This document shows positions 27,969 through 35,178 of a DNA stretch of 35,178 nt, piece after piece. How positions within the stretch are numbered: position 1 is the first letter of the stretch; each line of letters begins with the position of its first letter. The notes under the pieces are model-generated. The model worked only from the letters and a program-made list of their open reading frames with translations, searched no databases and was not told the origin of the DNA. The stretch lies in contig JAPPBZ010000181.1 in the NCBI GenBank assembly GCA_026702635.1, positions 1 to 35,178 of the forward strand. The letters run 5' to 3'. The DNA is from Bacteroidota bacterium (GTDB lineage: Bacteria > Bacteroidota > Rhodothermia > Rhodothermales > Bin80). A program made the translations under genes and the position numbers.

Positions 27969-28631
27969 ATGGCAAAGGATGGCCATCCGTATCTGGAGGG
28001 GAGGTATGCGTTCGAACGACTCTTTGGCGATCTCGCCCGAGGCAGACGCTCCTGGCAATCCGTCGCGTTTCTCGCACTGCTGCTGAATCTCGTGCTCACT
28101 GGGGGATATATCCATTTGGCTTCACAGCAGAAGGTGGTCCCATACGTGGTGGAATTGGATGCGCTCGGTGAGATGCGAGCAGCGGGTAAACTATCGGTGC
28201 GTGATGTACCGGAGCGAGCGGTCACAGCCACACTGCGCAGATTTGTACACAACTTGCGTACGGTTCCCACCGATGCACGCCTATTAAATGTACGCTTACA
28301 GGATGCACGTACACATGTGCATGGTCGCGCCGCAAAGACATTAGTGACGGACCTGGATCGTGATCGGGAAAATCTGGAACGTATGCTTGAACGTGGAGAC
28401 ACTCGCTATGTGACCGAAATCAGTAGCGTTCTAAAGGTACCCGGTGAAGGGATCCTGTACCGGGTATCCTGGCGAGAGCTTCTCAGGGTTGGGCATGAGG
28501 AGCGCGTATCGGCATACGAAGGACATTTTCAGGTGCGGGTTGAATCGCCGGAAGATGAAGAAGCGCTGGACAATAATCCACTTGGCATCTACATCATGGA
28601 CTACGCATTGACCGAAGTGAGCACGCTCTAA
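27969..28631 (+). CDS. trbF: VirB8/TrbF-like T4SS assembly protein
   Basis: Bitopic inner-membrane assembly factor of 220 residues. A short cytoplasmic N-terminus (HPYLEGRYAFERLFGDLARGRRSW) is followed by one membrane helix (~37-55, VAFLALLLNLVLTGGYIHLA) and a periplasmic NTF2-like domain containing KVVPYVVELDALGEM, VYLG-like strands and a conserved YRVSWRELL. The N-terminal motif and length match TrbF closely. It starts 2 bases after trbL ends and closes the first half of the split trb operon; the next rightward transfer gene is mobC. Confidence 0.92.
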   Translation: MAKDGHPYLEGRYAFERLFGDLARGRRSWQSVAFLALLLNLVLTGGYIHLASQQKVVPYVVELDALGEMRAAGKLSVRDVPERAVTATLRRFVHNLRTVPTDARLLNVRLQDARTHVHGRAAKTLVTDLDRDRENLERMLERGDTRYVTEISSVLKVPGEGILYRVSWRELLRVGHEERVSAYEGHFQVRVESPEDEEALDNNPLGIYIMDYALTEVSTL

Positions 28632-28642
28632 TTCAGACAAGC

Positions 28643-28732
28643 TCAGGCGAGGATTTTTACAAGATAGCGGAGGTGACCTAGAAGCTGTGTCTTCCCATCA
28701 AATTTCACATGGACTTCGGTGACGTCATTCAT
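28643..28732 (-). pseudogene. Truncated hipA-like toxin stub (29 residues)
   Basis: An ATG at 28732 overlaps the regulator's TGA (ATGA), the usual hipB-hipA junction. The frame reads MNDVTEVHVKFDGKTQLLG then HLRYLVKILA and stops. The first ~23 residues resemble the N-terminal strand of HipA-family kinases, which normally continue for 400 residues. The rest is missing, and the trbF stop lies only 12 bases from the stub's end. This looks like a toxin gene deleted when the trb segment was joined here. Similarity is judged by eye on a very short stretch; a genuine small peptide is the alternative. Confidence 0.5.
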
Positions 28733-29064
28733 GGCCTCATCTTTATGTGACTCCCAGATCTGATGCGCTTTGGGAGTCGATCTTCGTCCAGATCTAAGCC
28801 GAGTGTGTCGTTAGTGCGATCAGCGACCTGTCCTAGGTTCCTGGCCAGCCCTAAGATCGCCAACACGGAAAGGTACGCACCCATTGAAACCGTTGGATCC
28901 CCCTTTTCTATCCGAGCGAGTGTGCTGCGACTCAAGAAAGCGCGTTCAGCCATGGAAACAGTTGAAATACGTCGTTTCTTACGTGCGACCGTAATGTCGG
29001 CACCTAGTTTCCTCAAGGCTTTTCGAGCAACGATAGGAAGTGTTGAGGTTGAAAGCGACTTCAT
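28729..29064 (-). CDS. HipB-like XRE-family helix-turn-helix regulator
   Basis: DNA-binding protein of 111 residues. The helix-turn-helix covers ~22-75 (LGADITVARKKRRISTVSMAERAFLSRSTLARIEKGDPTVSMGAY in pieces: SMAERAFLSRSTLARIEKG is the recognition region), followed by a short helical part (AILGLARNLGQVAD) and a basic C-terminus (LPKRIR). This layout is typical of the antitoxin or repressor encoded directly before HipA-family toxins. Here only a 29-residue hipA-like stub follows, so the protein is probably an orphan that still represses its own promoter or has been recruited to control the neighbouring mob genes. It is the only leftward gene inside the otherwise rightward transfer block. A TATAAT 17 bases before the start overlaps an imperfect palindrome. 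Confidence 0.85.
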   Translation of the reverse strand: MKSLSTSTLPIVARKALRKLGADITVARKKRRISTVSMAERAFLSRSTLARIEKGDPTVSMGAYLSVLAILGLARNLGQVADRTNDTLGLDLDEDRLPKRIRSGSHIKMRP

Positions 29065-29076
29065 TTTGTATTATCA

Positions 29077-29095
29077 ATGAATTATAATATTTCAT
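29077..29095 (-). promoter_or_regulatory. Candidate promoter and operator of the hipB-like regulator
   Basis: ATGAATTATAATATTTCAT is a 19-base imperfect palindrome with ATGAA/TTCAT ends. On the minus strand it contains TATAAT (29081-29086), 17 bases upstream of the regulator start. A palindrome over the -10 box suggests autorepression. The region is very AT-rich compared with its surroundings. Confidence 0.45.
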
Positions 29096-29391
29096 AATGG
29101 ATTATACATAAATCACTAAACTCTGTTGTCGTGGCGTAAGTCTAACCACACATGGATAAAGTCAGAGGAAGCCCTGGTCAATGTACTTCTGGGGGATTCT
29201 TATGGCGGATTGTTCGGCAATAGGGAGGTTTTCCCCATTCTGGGGGTATCAACTGAAGATCTACTAGCCCTCCTTGAAGCTCGATCGACTTCTTCTTTTC
29301 CCTCCCTTCTACTTTGTTCAAAGAGTAACATTTTGTCGACCTGATTCGCCACCCCTGCGCGTACGCTCAGGAAACTATCCAACCTCCGGTC
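29096..29391. other. Intergenic region before mobC; candidate oriT location
   Basis: About 300 bases with no convincing gene, bounded by the reverse regulator promoter and mobC. Transfer origins of MOBP elements often lie directly upstream of the mobC/relaxase genes, so this is the best oriT candidate. Small inverted repeats are visible (for example CCCCATTCTGGGG near 29,235, and GGGAGGTTTTCCCC just before it), plus a pyrimidine-rich tract around 29,285-29,310. I cannot match a known nic sequence. Short open frames on both strands here lack start signals. Confidence 0.3.
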
Positions 29392-29685
29392 GTGGACAAT
29401 AAAAAGCTCGAAACCAAGGTCTTTACCTGTCTAACACTACAACAGAGGCAGGTGCTAGAGCGCCGGGCACAGAGTCTGGGTATGAGTTTATCGGCTTTTT
29501 TGCGGGGTTTGATAACGAACTCCAAGCAAACTGCCAAAGAGACTCTGGCCCGTGAATGGGTATCGGTTGCACTACAACTTCAAAAATTGCAATCAGATGG
29601 TCGCGAAAACGCTGAGATCCAAACGATTCTGGAGAAGCTGAAACAACTCATTCAGCGCACAACTTCGGGGCGGAACACAGATTAG
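29392..29685 (+). CDS. mobC: MobC-like relaxosome accessory protein
   Basis: Protein of 97 residues starting with GTG. It has a ribbon-helix-helix-like N-terminus (ETKVFTCLTLQQRQVLERRAQSLGMSLSAFLRGLI), the arrangement seen in MobC proteins, which bind oriT and help the relaxase open the DNA. The C-terminus is helical (ALQLQKLQSDG, TILEKLKQLIQ). The relaxase gene starts 8 bases downstream. Family assignment rests on the fold pattern, size and position; another small RHH regulator is possible. Confidence 0.78.
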   Translation: MDNKKLETKVFTCLTLQQRQVLERRAQSLGMSLSAFLRGLITNSKQTAKETLAREWVSVALQLQKLQSDGRENAEIQTILEKLKQLIQRTTSGRNTD

Positions 29686-29693
29686 GAGATTCG

Positions 29694-30692
29694 ATGATTT
29701 GTGCAAGTCGGCTATCAAACAACTTTCGTGCAGTTGCCCGCTATCTGGAGTCGCCCAAATCCCATCGAGAAGACCGTGTCCGGGTTACATGGGTTGAAGG
29801 GCGAAATGTGATCTCTGACGAAAATCTTCAGGCTGCCGCTAGAGAAATGAAGCTGATCTCAGCAGCAAACCCTCGAGTCAAACGCCCGGTTCTGCACATA
29901 TCTATTTCTTGGGCACCGGACGATGATCCGTCCAGAAGTCAAATGGCGGAAGTGTTCGACCGGGTACTTGCAAAGCTCAACCTTGAGGAGCATCAGGCCA
30001 TGCTGGTTGCGCATGGCGATGAACACTATGCGCATGTGCATGCGATAGCGAATCGTGTCCACCCGATCACTCGGCGGACTCGCACGTTGGGTTTCTTTTA
30101 CAGGGACATAGAGGAAACACTGCGAAAAGCGGAGCGAGAAATGAACTTCCGCGAAACTCCAGGGCATTATTATCAACTCCCCGGACAAGCTCCCCCAGAT
30201 CGCCGTGAATCGCTTTCCAAAGAGGCGCACAAAGCGACCCAGTCCCGAGGAGAGGTGCCGTTTCAGGTGCTCGTGCGTGATGCTGCAGAGGTGGACTTCG
30301 ATGCAGCGAGCAGCTGGAAGAATTTACATGCACGGCTTGATCAGCATGGACTTCGGCTGCTACCCAGAGGCAGCGGCTTGGTGGTAACCGATGGTCATGA
30401 ATACGCAAAATGCAGCAGCGTTGCCAATAACGCCTCTCTACGCAAACTGGAAGCACGCTTTGGTGAATCCTGGCGCAGCACCGAGGATATCTCACTGGAT
30501 CAACAGGTCCAGAAACTCAAGCAAGTGAAAATTGCAGATCTGACCGCAATTGGTAAACAATCCATCGCCCGGGAATTCATGCAGTTGGATAACAAGGTTC
30601 TTGGACTCAAAGCCAGACTAAGTCAAGCAGTATTCCAGTCATTGAAAGTACTGGCAAATGACGAAAGACAAAGGGGAGATCTTGGACTCTAG
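29694..30692 (+). CDS. MOBP-type relaxase (MobA/VirD2 family)
   Basis: DNA-nicking enzyme of 332 residues that starts conjugative transfer at oriT. The N-terminal domain carries the family motifs: a candidate catalytic Tyr17 (FRAVARYLESP), a histidine strand (VLHISISWAP, His68) and the metal-binding HGDEHYAHVHAIANRVHP (His106, His111, His114, His116), the usual HxD...HxH signature of MOBP relaxases. The C-terminal third is helical (QKLKQVKIADLT) and may contact MobC or the coupling protein. The enzyme is short: many relaxases carry extra primase or helicase domains, and none is visible here. TAGGAGA lies just upstream of the ATG. Its 3' end overlaps the next gene by 35 bases. Confidence 0.92.
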   Translation: MICASRLSNNFRAVARYLESPKSHREDRVRVTWVEGRNVISDENLQAAAREMKLISAANPRVKRPVLHISISWAPDDDPSRSQMAEVFDRVLAKLNLEEHQAMLVAHGDEHYAHVHAIANRVHPITRRTRTLGFFYRDIEETLRKAEREMNFRETPGHYYQLPGQAPPDRRESLSKEAHKATQSRGEVPFQVLVRDAAEVDFDAASSWKNLHARLDQHGLRLLPRGSGLVVTDGHEYAKCSSVANNASLRKLEARFGESWRSTEDISLDQQVQKLKQVKIADLTAIGKQSIAREFMQLDNKVLGLKARLSQAVFQSLKVLANDERQRGDLGL

Positions 30693-31026
30693 ACCCGGCA
30701 GCCTTCGAGACCGTGCACAGAAGACCTTCACGGATCATATCCGCAAGGAATTGGCACCGGTTCTTGAAGCACTCAAAGGAAATCAAATGGACCTGCAAAC
30801 CTGTGTCCGTCAAATGAAGACGCTTCTGCATGTTCAACAAGAGCCCTGGAGAAAAGCAGGGACGATGTTGTGGGGGATTGTTCTGGGCGTGCTCCTGTTT
30901 GCACTGCTACAGCCCAGAGTTCAGTACACCCATGATGCATGTGCACTGGGAAATAAGATCATGGCGGCCCCGTCGACATTGTCTGACTCCGAACGTGCCC
31001 TGATTGAAAGGATCGCCAGCGAGTGA
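30658..31026 (+). CDS. Small single-span membrane protein of the mob module
   Basis: Protein of 122 residues with a charged, probably coiled-coil N-terminal half (RAQKTFTDHIRKELAPVLEAL, DLQTCVRQMKTLLHVQ), one membrane helix at ~71-88 (TMLWGIVLGVLLFALLQP) and a short tail. Its ATG lies inside the relaxase gene, a 35-base overlap that implies coupled translation. Position and topology recall MobB/MbeB-type accessory proteins that hold the relaxosome at the membrane, but I see no specific motif. It lacks a lipobox, so it is not an obvious VirB7. Confidence 0.7.
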   Translation: MTKDKGEILDSRPGSLRDRAQKTFTDHIRKELAPVLEALKGNQMDLQTCVRQMKTLLHVQQEPWRKAGTMLWGIVLGVLLFALLQPRVQYTHDACALGNKIMAAPSTLSDSERALIERIASE

Positions 31027-31108
31027 TCTTGCCTTCCTCGTAGCAATTGATCCGTGGCATCTGGTGTACGGCTGCGTATGACCCCATCATCTTACAAAGG
31101 CGAATAAC

Positions 31109-31993
31109 GTGCAGCAGAGTACATTTCTTGCAGTTTTCCTGTTTATCAGCAGCTTGGCGCAGGCGCAGCAGCCAGCTCCAGAGCGTATCGTAAATGTATC
31201 CGGACCCGTTCAGCCAGCCATCGATCAACAGATCTCCAGCTTCAGTACCGGAGGGCGAGCGGACGTACTCCGGCAGTCCGATGTGTTGATTTATCCGTAC
31301 GGGATCTATCAGCCCGTCCTGACCTGTACAGTGCTCCGCGCATGTATTGTCGAACTTCAAGCGGGGGAAACCCTGATCAGTTTGATTGCCGGAGATGACC
31401 AGCGGTGGTTGATTGATCATACTGCTACGGGGACGGGAGCAGAAACGGCAATCATCTCGGTCAAGCCAATTGACCACAATATCACGACGAACCTCATTAT
31501 TTCCACGGATCGCCGGGTGTACCATATCACCCTTGACAGCCCACCATATACCACGAAGAGGAATGAGTATAATCCCCAACATCAGTACACGCGACACATC
31601 CGATTTTACTATCCTGCTGAACCCAAATTCGCATCTGTGCCTGTACGCGAGCGGTCACATCCGTCTAATGGTCTTTCACTGAAGAAGTTGAATCACCACT
31701 ACACTTGGCGGGCAGAAAAAGGATTCCCCTGGGTTCCCTCGGCAGTATTTGACGATGGCGAACGCGTTTATATACGGATTCCATCCCATGCATACTCAGA
31801 AGATCAACCGCTTCTAAGCATTGGAACACGCGGTAGTGAGCGCGTCGCTGATTATGTCGTACGTGATGGGTATTTCATTGTAGACGGACTTTTTGAGCAG
31901 GCACGACTGATTACTGGCGGGATTGCACGCAAGGGCTTCTTCCGGAAGAAACGGTATACGCAGCGCGCCCTGCACCTCTACAGAGCAAAATGA
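31109..31993 (+). CDS. trbG: VirB9/TrbG-like outer-membrane core protein
   Basis: Periplasmic and outer-membrane core-complex component of 294 residues, started at GTG with AAAGG upstream. A signal peptide (QSTFLAVFLFISSLAQAQQ, ~1-20) precedes the N-terminal VirB9 domain with VLIYPYGIYQPVLTCTVLRACIVEL and LIAGDDQRWLID. A linker and the C-terminal VirB9/CagX domain follow (NHHYTWR, FPWVPSAVFDDGERVYIRIP, YVVRDGYFIVDGLFEQARLITG). These blocks are characteristic of TrbG/VirB9. It restarts the trb gene order after the mob insertion, with an 82-bp gap before it, and overlaps the virB10 start by 4 bases. Confidence 0.93.
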   Translation: MQQSTFLAVFLFISSLAQAQQPAPERIVNVSGPVQPAIDQQISSFSTGGRADVLRQSDVLIYPYGIYQPVLTCTVLRACIVELQAGETLISLIAGDDQRWLIDHTATGTGAETAIISVKPIDHNITTNLIISTDRRVYHITLDSPPYTTKRNEYNPQHQYTRHIRFYYPAEPKFASVPVRERSHPSNGLSLKKLNHHYTWRAEKGFPWVPSAVFDDGERVYIRIPSHAYSEDQPLLSIGTRGSERVADYVVRDGYFIVDGLFEQARLITGGIARKGFFRKKRYTQRALHLYRAK

Positions 31994-32946
31994 TCGGTAA
32001 CCTGAACGAATCCGAAAATGAAGGAGCCGAATTTGTTGATCCGGTTTCTGTTACAAGATTATCTAAACGAAATATCCTGGCCCTAGCACTGAGTCTGGCA
32101 GGAGTATTACTTGTATTGTTTTTCAGTAGCCGCCGTCAACCAGCAGAATCCAACACCGAGTACGAGTTGGCCCCAGCACCCGCCGTAGATGTACTCACAT
32201 TGGCACCGGTCGAACCGCGTACTCCGATACCCAGCCCCTGGGAGCCCTCCACATCAACACGCCCGGAGCGCTCAGACGAGCGAAAATCCACCTATGATCA
32301 GGCGCGCCAGTCCCGCGGAGTTCTACATGTTTCGAGTATAGTGAATCCAGACAGTACCCAAGAGCCTTCCATCGTCACAGAAGAAGAGGAAGATCTGATC
32401 CTTCTGGAAGGTAGCGTGATAACCGCCGCCCTTGAAACAGGCATACATACGGGCCGACCTGGCCCGGTTCGTGCACGAGTTGTGCGGCCGGTCCGGGACT
32501 CCAAACGGCTGGAGCAGGTGCTGATTCCAGCCGGCACACAACTCATTGGTGCAATGGAAGGAACGCTTGCAGGAGAAGAGCCACGGGCCCTCATTGTATG
32601 GAATCGAATGGTCTTCCCGAATGGAGAGACTAGAGACTTGCCGGGGCTTCCTGCACTTGACCAAAGTGGTGAGGGAGGGTTACAGGATAAGGTAAAACGT
32701 CATCGAGCCCAACGGTTTGGTAGTGCAGCGATGTTAGCACTGATCGGGAGCGCCACCTCTATCGCCACCGCCACAACGGCTGGCAGTCTGGTGGGCGGCT
32801 CGCTGGCATTGGAATTGTCTCGCACCGCATCCGGTCAACTGGATCGTGGCAGCCGCCGGCAGCCGACACTCATCCTCCGTCCAGGGTATCAGTTTCTGGT
32901 GTACGTGTCCAGAGATATGGCATTTTCGGGACCGTACGTTGAATAG
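31990..32946 (+). CDS. trbI: VirB10/TrbI-like T4SS core protein
   Basis: Channel component of 318 residues that spans from inner to outer membrane. A short cytoplasmic N-terminus is followed by one membrane helix (~29-46, ILALALSLAGVLLVLFF), a Pro-rich periplasmic linker (EPRTPIPSPWEPSTSTRPERS) and the conserved C-terminal domain (~130-318). That domain contains LLEGSVITAALETGIHTGRPGPVRARV, IPAGTQLIGAMEG, ALIVWNRMVFPNG and a Gly/Ala-rich segment like the alpha-helical pore hairpin. It is somewhat shorter than many TrbI proteins because the linker is short. The coupling-protein frame begins 8 bases before its stop. Confidence 0.93.
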   Translation: MIGNLNESENEGAEFVDPVSVTRLSKRNILALALSLAGVLLVLFFSSRRQPAESNTEYELAPAPAVDVLTLAPVEPRTPIPSPWEPSTSTRPERSDERKSTYDQARQSRGVLHVSSIVNPDSTQEPSIVTEEEEDLILLEGSVITAALETGIHTGRPGPVRARVVRPVRDSKRLEQVLIPAGTQLIGAMEGTLAGEEPRALIVWNRMVFPNGETRDLPGLPALDQSGEGGLQDKVKRHRAQRFGSAAMLALIGSATSIATATTAGSLVGGSLALELSRTASGQLDRGSRRQPTLILRPGYQFLVYVSRDMAFSGPYVE

Positions 32947-34747
32947 GACCGCACAGGAACGACTCTACGGCTGGACTGCTCCTCGCTCTCTGGGGATTCG
33001 AAGTATGCTCACGCTCCTGGTTCTCTTCCCTCTCGTGAGTTGCCAAGTTGCGCTTACTGTCATGACGCTCATTTGGGGACCACCTGCTGCCGCCCCTCTC
33101 CTTCCCTATGAGCCTACACGGGTAATCCTTTTGAGTGCGGCAGCAGTGACAGCGCCATGGCTGCTCAAACCCTCAATGCGCGCGCCCCTCTTTCCGCTCA
33201 TTGTCGCACTCTGTCTGATGAGTATCGTGCCATTATTTAGCCCCCATCATGTATTCCTGGCAATTGTGAATGCTCTGGGTAGACCAGAATTGATGGGAGT
33301 TGTCATCGGAGCTCTTGGGGTCGGCGGGTTGATGGGAATGCTCGTAGTCCGGGGAATCATGACACGGACGGCTGAGCAGCTTTCGTTAGCCAAAGGCTCT
33401 ACGCAGTGGGGAAATGCACATGCATTGAAAAAACCTACCAAAGGGCTGCTTCTCGGAAAGATGGGAGGAGACTATCTGCGATATGATGGGGATGGACATC
33501 TGCTTACGGTGGCAGCAACACGCAGCGGAAAAGGACTCGGACCTGTCATACCCAACCTTCTGAATTACGAAGGCAGCATGCTGGTCACGGATCCAAAGGG
33601 AGAAAACTATGCAGTAACCGCCGCTTGGCGGCGGGATTATCTGGGACAGAAAATCGTGGCATTGGATCCCTTCGGGCTTGTCGAAACGTGTAACACCAAA
33701 GTGGCATCTCTGAACCCGATGGATTTTATTGACCTTGATGGAGAAGATTATGTGGAAACGGCAATGATGCTTGCTGATATGATGATCGGCCGGGGTCGTC
33801 AGACCGAAGAATCTCACTGGAGAATGGAAGCAAAAGGGTTACTGCTGAGCTTCATTCTATATGTGGCAGAAAGGGACGAGTTCAAAGATGAACGGAATCT
33901 GATCAAAGTACGCAGTCTTTTGACACAGGACAGTGAGGGGATGGATCAGACATTGAGGTCAATGAAGGAAAGTGACCTGCCCCAAGTGAAGGAAGGGGCC
34001 TGCCGGATCGAGCAGAAGGCCGATCGTGAGCGTAGTGGTGTCTTTTCCACCGCGCAAAGCCATACCCATTTCTTGAGCAGCCCCCGGATGCAGCATGTAC
34101 TTACGAGTACGAGCTGCGACCTAGAAGATTTGCGGCGTGGAAAAATGACGGGATATATCATTCTCCCCCGGGAATATCTGAGTACATTTGCTCCGTGGCT
34201 CCGCCTTATGATTAGCTGTTGTTACTATGCCTGCACCCACGGTGCTACAAAAAAATCTCGTCCAGAGCAGCGGGTGGTCTTCCTCCTGGACGAATTTGCC
34301 AACCTCGGATATATGCGGAATATCAAGGAGGCCGTGTCCTTAGGAGGTGGTTACGGCCTGACGATGTGGCTGATCCTACAGGATCTGGCACAACTCAGGC
34401 GGGAGTATCACAGCGAATGGGAAAGCTTTTTGGCCAACTGCGATGTGATTCAGGCGTTTGCGATACAGGATCCATTCACAAGCCAAAAGATTGCGCAGCT
34501 CCTCGGAGAAATGTCAATCTGGCAGCGTAGGCTGAACAAGGGGGATAAGCACCAATTCGGGAAACTGCGCGCGGGCTATGAGGAGGGGAGTCGCCCGCTG
34601 TTGAAGCCTGATGAGTTGCGAAGACTCCACCCTGCCCGCCAACTGCTATTTGTACGTCCATACCAGCCCGTAGCGGCAGACAAGTTCGTCTACTACAAAG
34701 ATCCATTAACCGCATCCCGTGCGCAACCAAACCCATTTGTCGGTTGA
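32939..34747 (+). CDS. traG: VirD4/TraG-like type IV coupling protein
   Basis: ATPase of 602 residues that brings the relaxase-DNA complex to the secretion channel at the inner membrane. I place the start at the TTG at 32939, overlapping the trbI stop, because LYGWTAPRSLGIRS before the first membrane helix looks native; the ATG at 33005 is the alternative. Several membrane helices occupy ~22-140. Walker A is AATRSGKG at ~192-199 (HLLTVAATRSGKGLGPVIPNLL), followed by MLVTDPKGENYAVTAAWRR and KIVALDPFG. Walker B is VVFLLDEFANLGYM at ~446. These are the family hallmarks. It is the last rightward gene, convergent with virB11. Confidence 0.94.
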   Translation: MNRTAQERLYGWTAPRSLGIRSMLTLLVLFPLVSCQVALTVMTLIWGPPAAAPLLPYEPTRVILLSAAAVTAPWLLKPSMRAPLFPLIVALCLMSIVPLFSPHHVFLAIVNALGRPELMGVVIGALGVGGLMGMLVVRGIMTRTAEQLSLAKGSTQWGNAHALKKPTKGLLLGKMGGDYLRYDGDGHLLTVAATRSGKGLGPVIPNLLNYEGSMLVTDPKGENYAVTAAWRRDYLGQKIVALDPFGLVETCNTKVASLNPMDFIDLDGEDYVETAMMLADMMIGRGRQTEESHWRMEAKGLLLSFILYVAERDEFKDERNLIKVRSLLTQDSEGMDQTLRSMKESDLPQVKEGACRIEQKADRERSGVFSTAQSHTHFLSSPRMQHVLTSTSCDLEDLRRGKMTGYIILPREYLSTFAPWLRLMISCCYYACTHGATKKSRPEQRVVFLLDEFANLGYMRNIKEAVSLGGGYGLTMWLILQDLAQLRREYHSEWESFLANCDVIQAFAIQDPFTSQKIAQLLGEMSIWQRRLNKGDKHQFGKLRAGYEEGSRPLLKPDELRRLHPARQLLFVRPYQPVAADKFVYYKDPLTASRAQPNPFVG

Positions 34748-34787
34748 TGTCCGCGTAGGATGAAACAGGGATCGGATTGAATAAGAA

Positions 34788-34819
34788 CAGGTGATTATTT
34801 CCGTAGAAATAATCACCTG
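34788..34819. terminator. Hairpin between convergent traG and trbB
   Basis: A perfect 13-bp inverted repeat (34788-34800 CAGGTGATTATTT and 34807-34819) with a 6-base loop. On the minus strand the stem is followed by TTCTTATTC, so it fits best as terminator of the leftward virB11 gene. It may also stop the rightward traG transcript, although the plus side has no T-run. Confidence 0.65.
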
Positions 34820-34851
34820 CCCGCTCACTTCAAAGCTTTCGTCTCATTTAC

Positions 34852-35178
34852 TCAACTCATGTTTTGGATAGTGAATCCGCTTGGGGTCCAGCCTGTGACC
34901 TTTACGATCTGACGAACACGACGCGCCTTTCCAAAACCAGCAATGACGACCACAATATTCACTGCACGGAGTACGAGATGCTTCTGATCAATACCGCGTG
35001 CCCCCTCACGGGCAAGATCACTTAAGCGCTCCAAGGCCCTATCGGCGTCTTCGCCGTGAATTGTTGCACATCCGCCAGGATGGCCGGTAATCCATGCATC
35101 CAATAGGTCTTTCGCTGACCCATCGCGCACTTCCCCAACAATAATTCGATTGGGAGTGACACGCAGACTGAATTTTAC
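34852..35178 (-). CDS. trbB: VirB11/TrbB-like T4SS ATPase, C-terminal part (runs off window)
   Basis: The frame is open to the right edge, so the 108 residues seen are the C-terminal third of the protein. They contain the conserved Asp/Walker B box region TPNRIIVGEVRDGSAKDLLDAW and the His box TGHPGGCATIHG of VirB11/TrbB secretion ATPases, then LSDLAREG and IVVVIAGFG. A GTG at 35130 lies within this motif and cannot be the start. VirB11 hexamers switch the T4SS between pilus assembly and DNA transfer. In the classical trb order trbB comes first, before trbC; here it lies at the far end on the opposite strand, separated from traG by a hairpin. Confidence 0.93.
   Translation of the reverse strand, partial: VKFSLRVTPNRIIVGEVRDGSAKDLLDAWITGHPGGCATIHGEDADRALERLSDLAREGARGIDQKHLVLRAVNIVVVIAGFGKARRVRQIVKVTGWTPSGFTIQNMS

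Noticed and set aside
29126..29344. A 72-codon plus-strand open frame and an overlapping 60-codon minus-strand frame between hipB and mobC
   Set aside because: No ATG start or ribosome binding site for the plus frame (TTG start), no recognisable motif in either, and the two overlap. The region fits non-coding oriT-type sequence better.
1..35178. Search for CRISPR arrays, tRNA or rRNA genes and insertion-sequence transposases
   Set aside because: No regularly spaced repeats, no cloverleaf-like tRNA ends, no rRNA-like sequence and no intact transposase were recognised by reading. A covariance-model scan would be needed to exclude small RNAs.

Overview
The window looks like chromosome (or a large replicon) from a Bacteroidota-type bacterium, most plausibly the Rhodothermota/Balneolota side. 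The evidence is an adjacent SusC/SusD outer-membrane pair, two giant secreted proteins ending in a type IX secretion (T9SS) type A sorting domain with the NYPNPFNP motif, and a lipoprotein built from FG-GAP/VCBS repeats with ASPIC/UnbV domains. The lineage is an inference from family content; no rRNA or other marker gene is present.

Region 1 (1-9,900, all minus strand) is a nutrient-uptake locus. In order of transcription it holds a SusC-like TonB-dependent receptor (9236-6024), a SusD-like lipoprotein (6009-4372), a strong hairpin terminator, a small lipoprotein (4273-3785) and a 1202-residue FG-GAP/ASPIC lipoprotein (3751-143). SusC and SusD should form one outer-membrane import complex. 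The two lipoproteins form a second short unit with its own candidate promoter.

Region 2 (9,900-22,350, minus strand) holds two tandem paralogous giant surface proteins of 1878 and 1885 residues: signal peptide, long beta-rich stalk, a Calx-beta-like domain, a DUF4397-like domain and a T9SS sorting domain. A 395-bp block covering the sorting domain, stop codon and terminator is base-for-base identical in the two copies, while neighbouring coding sequence has diverged, which suggests recent gene conversion. A 225-230 bp non-coding element is repeated in the same orientation about 100 bp upstream of susC and of the first giant gene. A decayed gene lies between the giant genes.

Region 3 (23,190-35,178, mostly plus strand) is a Trb/VirB-type conjugation module: virB2-B3-B4-B5-B6-B8 (trbC-D-E-J-L-F), then an inserted segment with a reverse-strand hipB-like regulator, a short hipA-like stub, mobC and a MOBP relaxase plus a small membrane protein, then virB9-B10-virD4 (trbG-I-traG). 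A convergent virB11 (trbB) runs off the right edge. This is the core of an integrative conjugative element or conjugative plasmid. Attachment sites, an integrase and replication genes are not visible, so its boundaries are unknown. No tRNA, rRNA or CRISPR array was seen.
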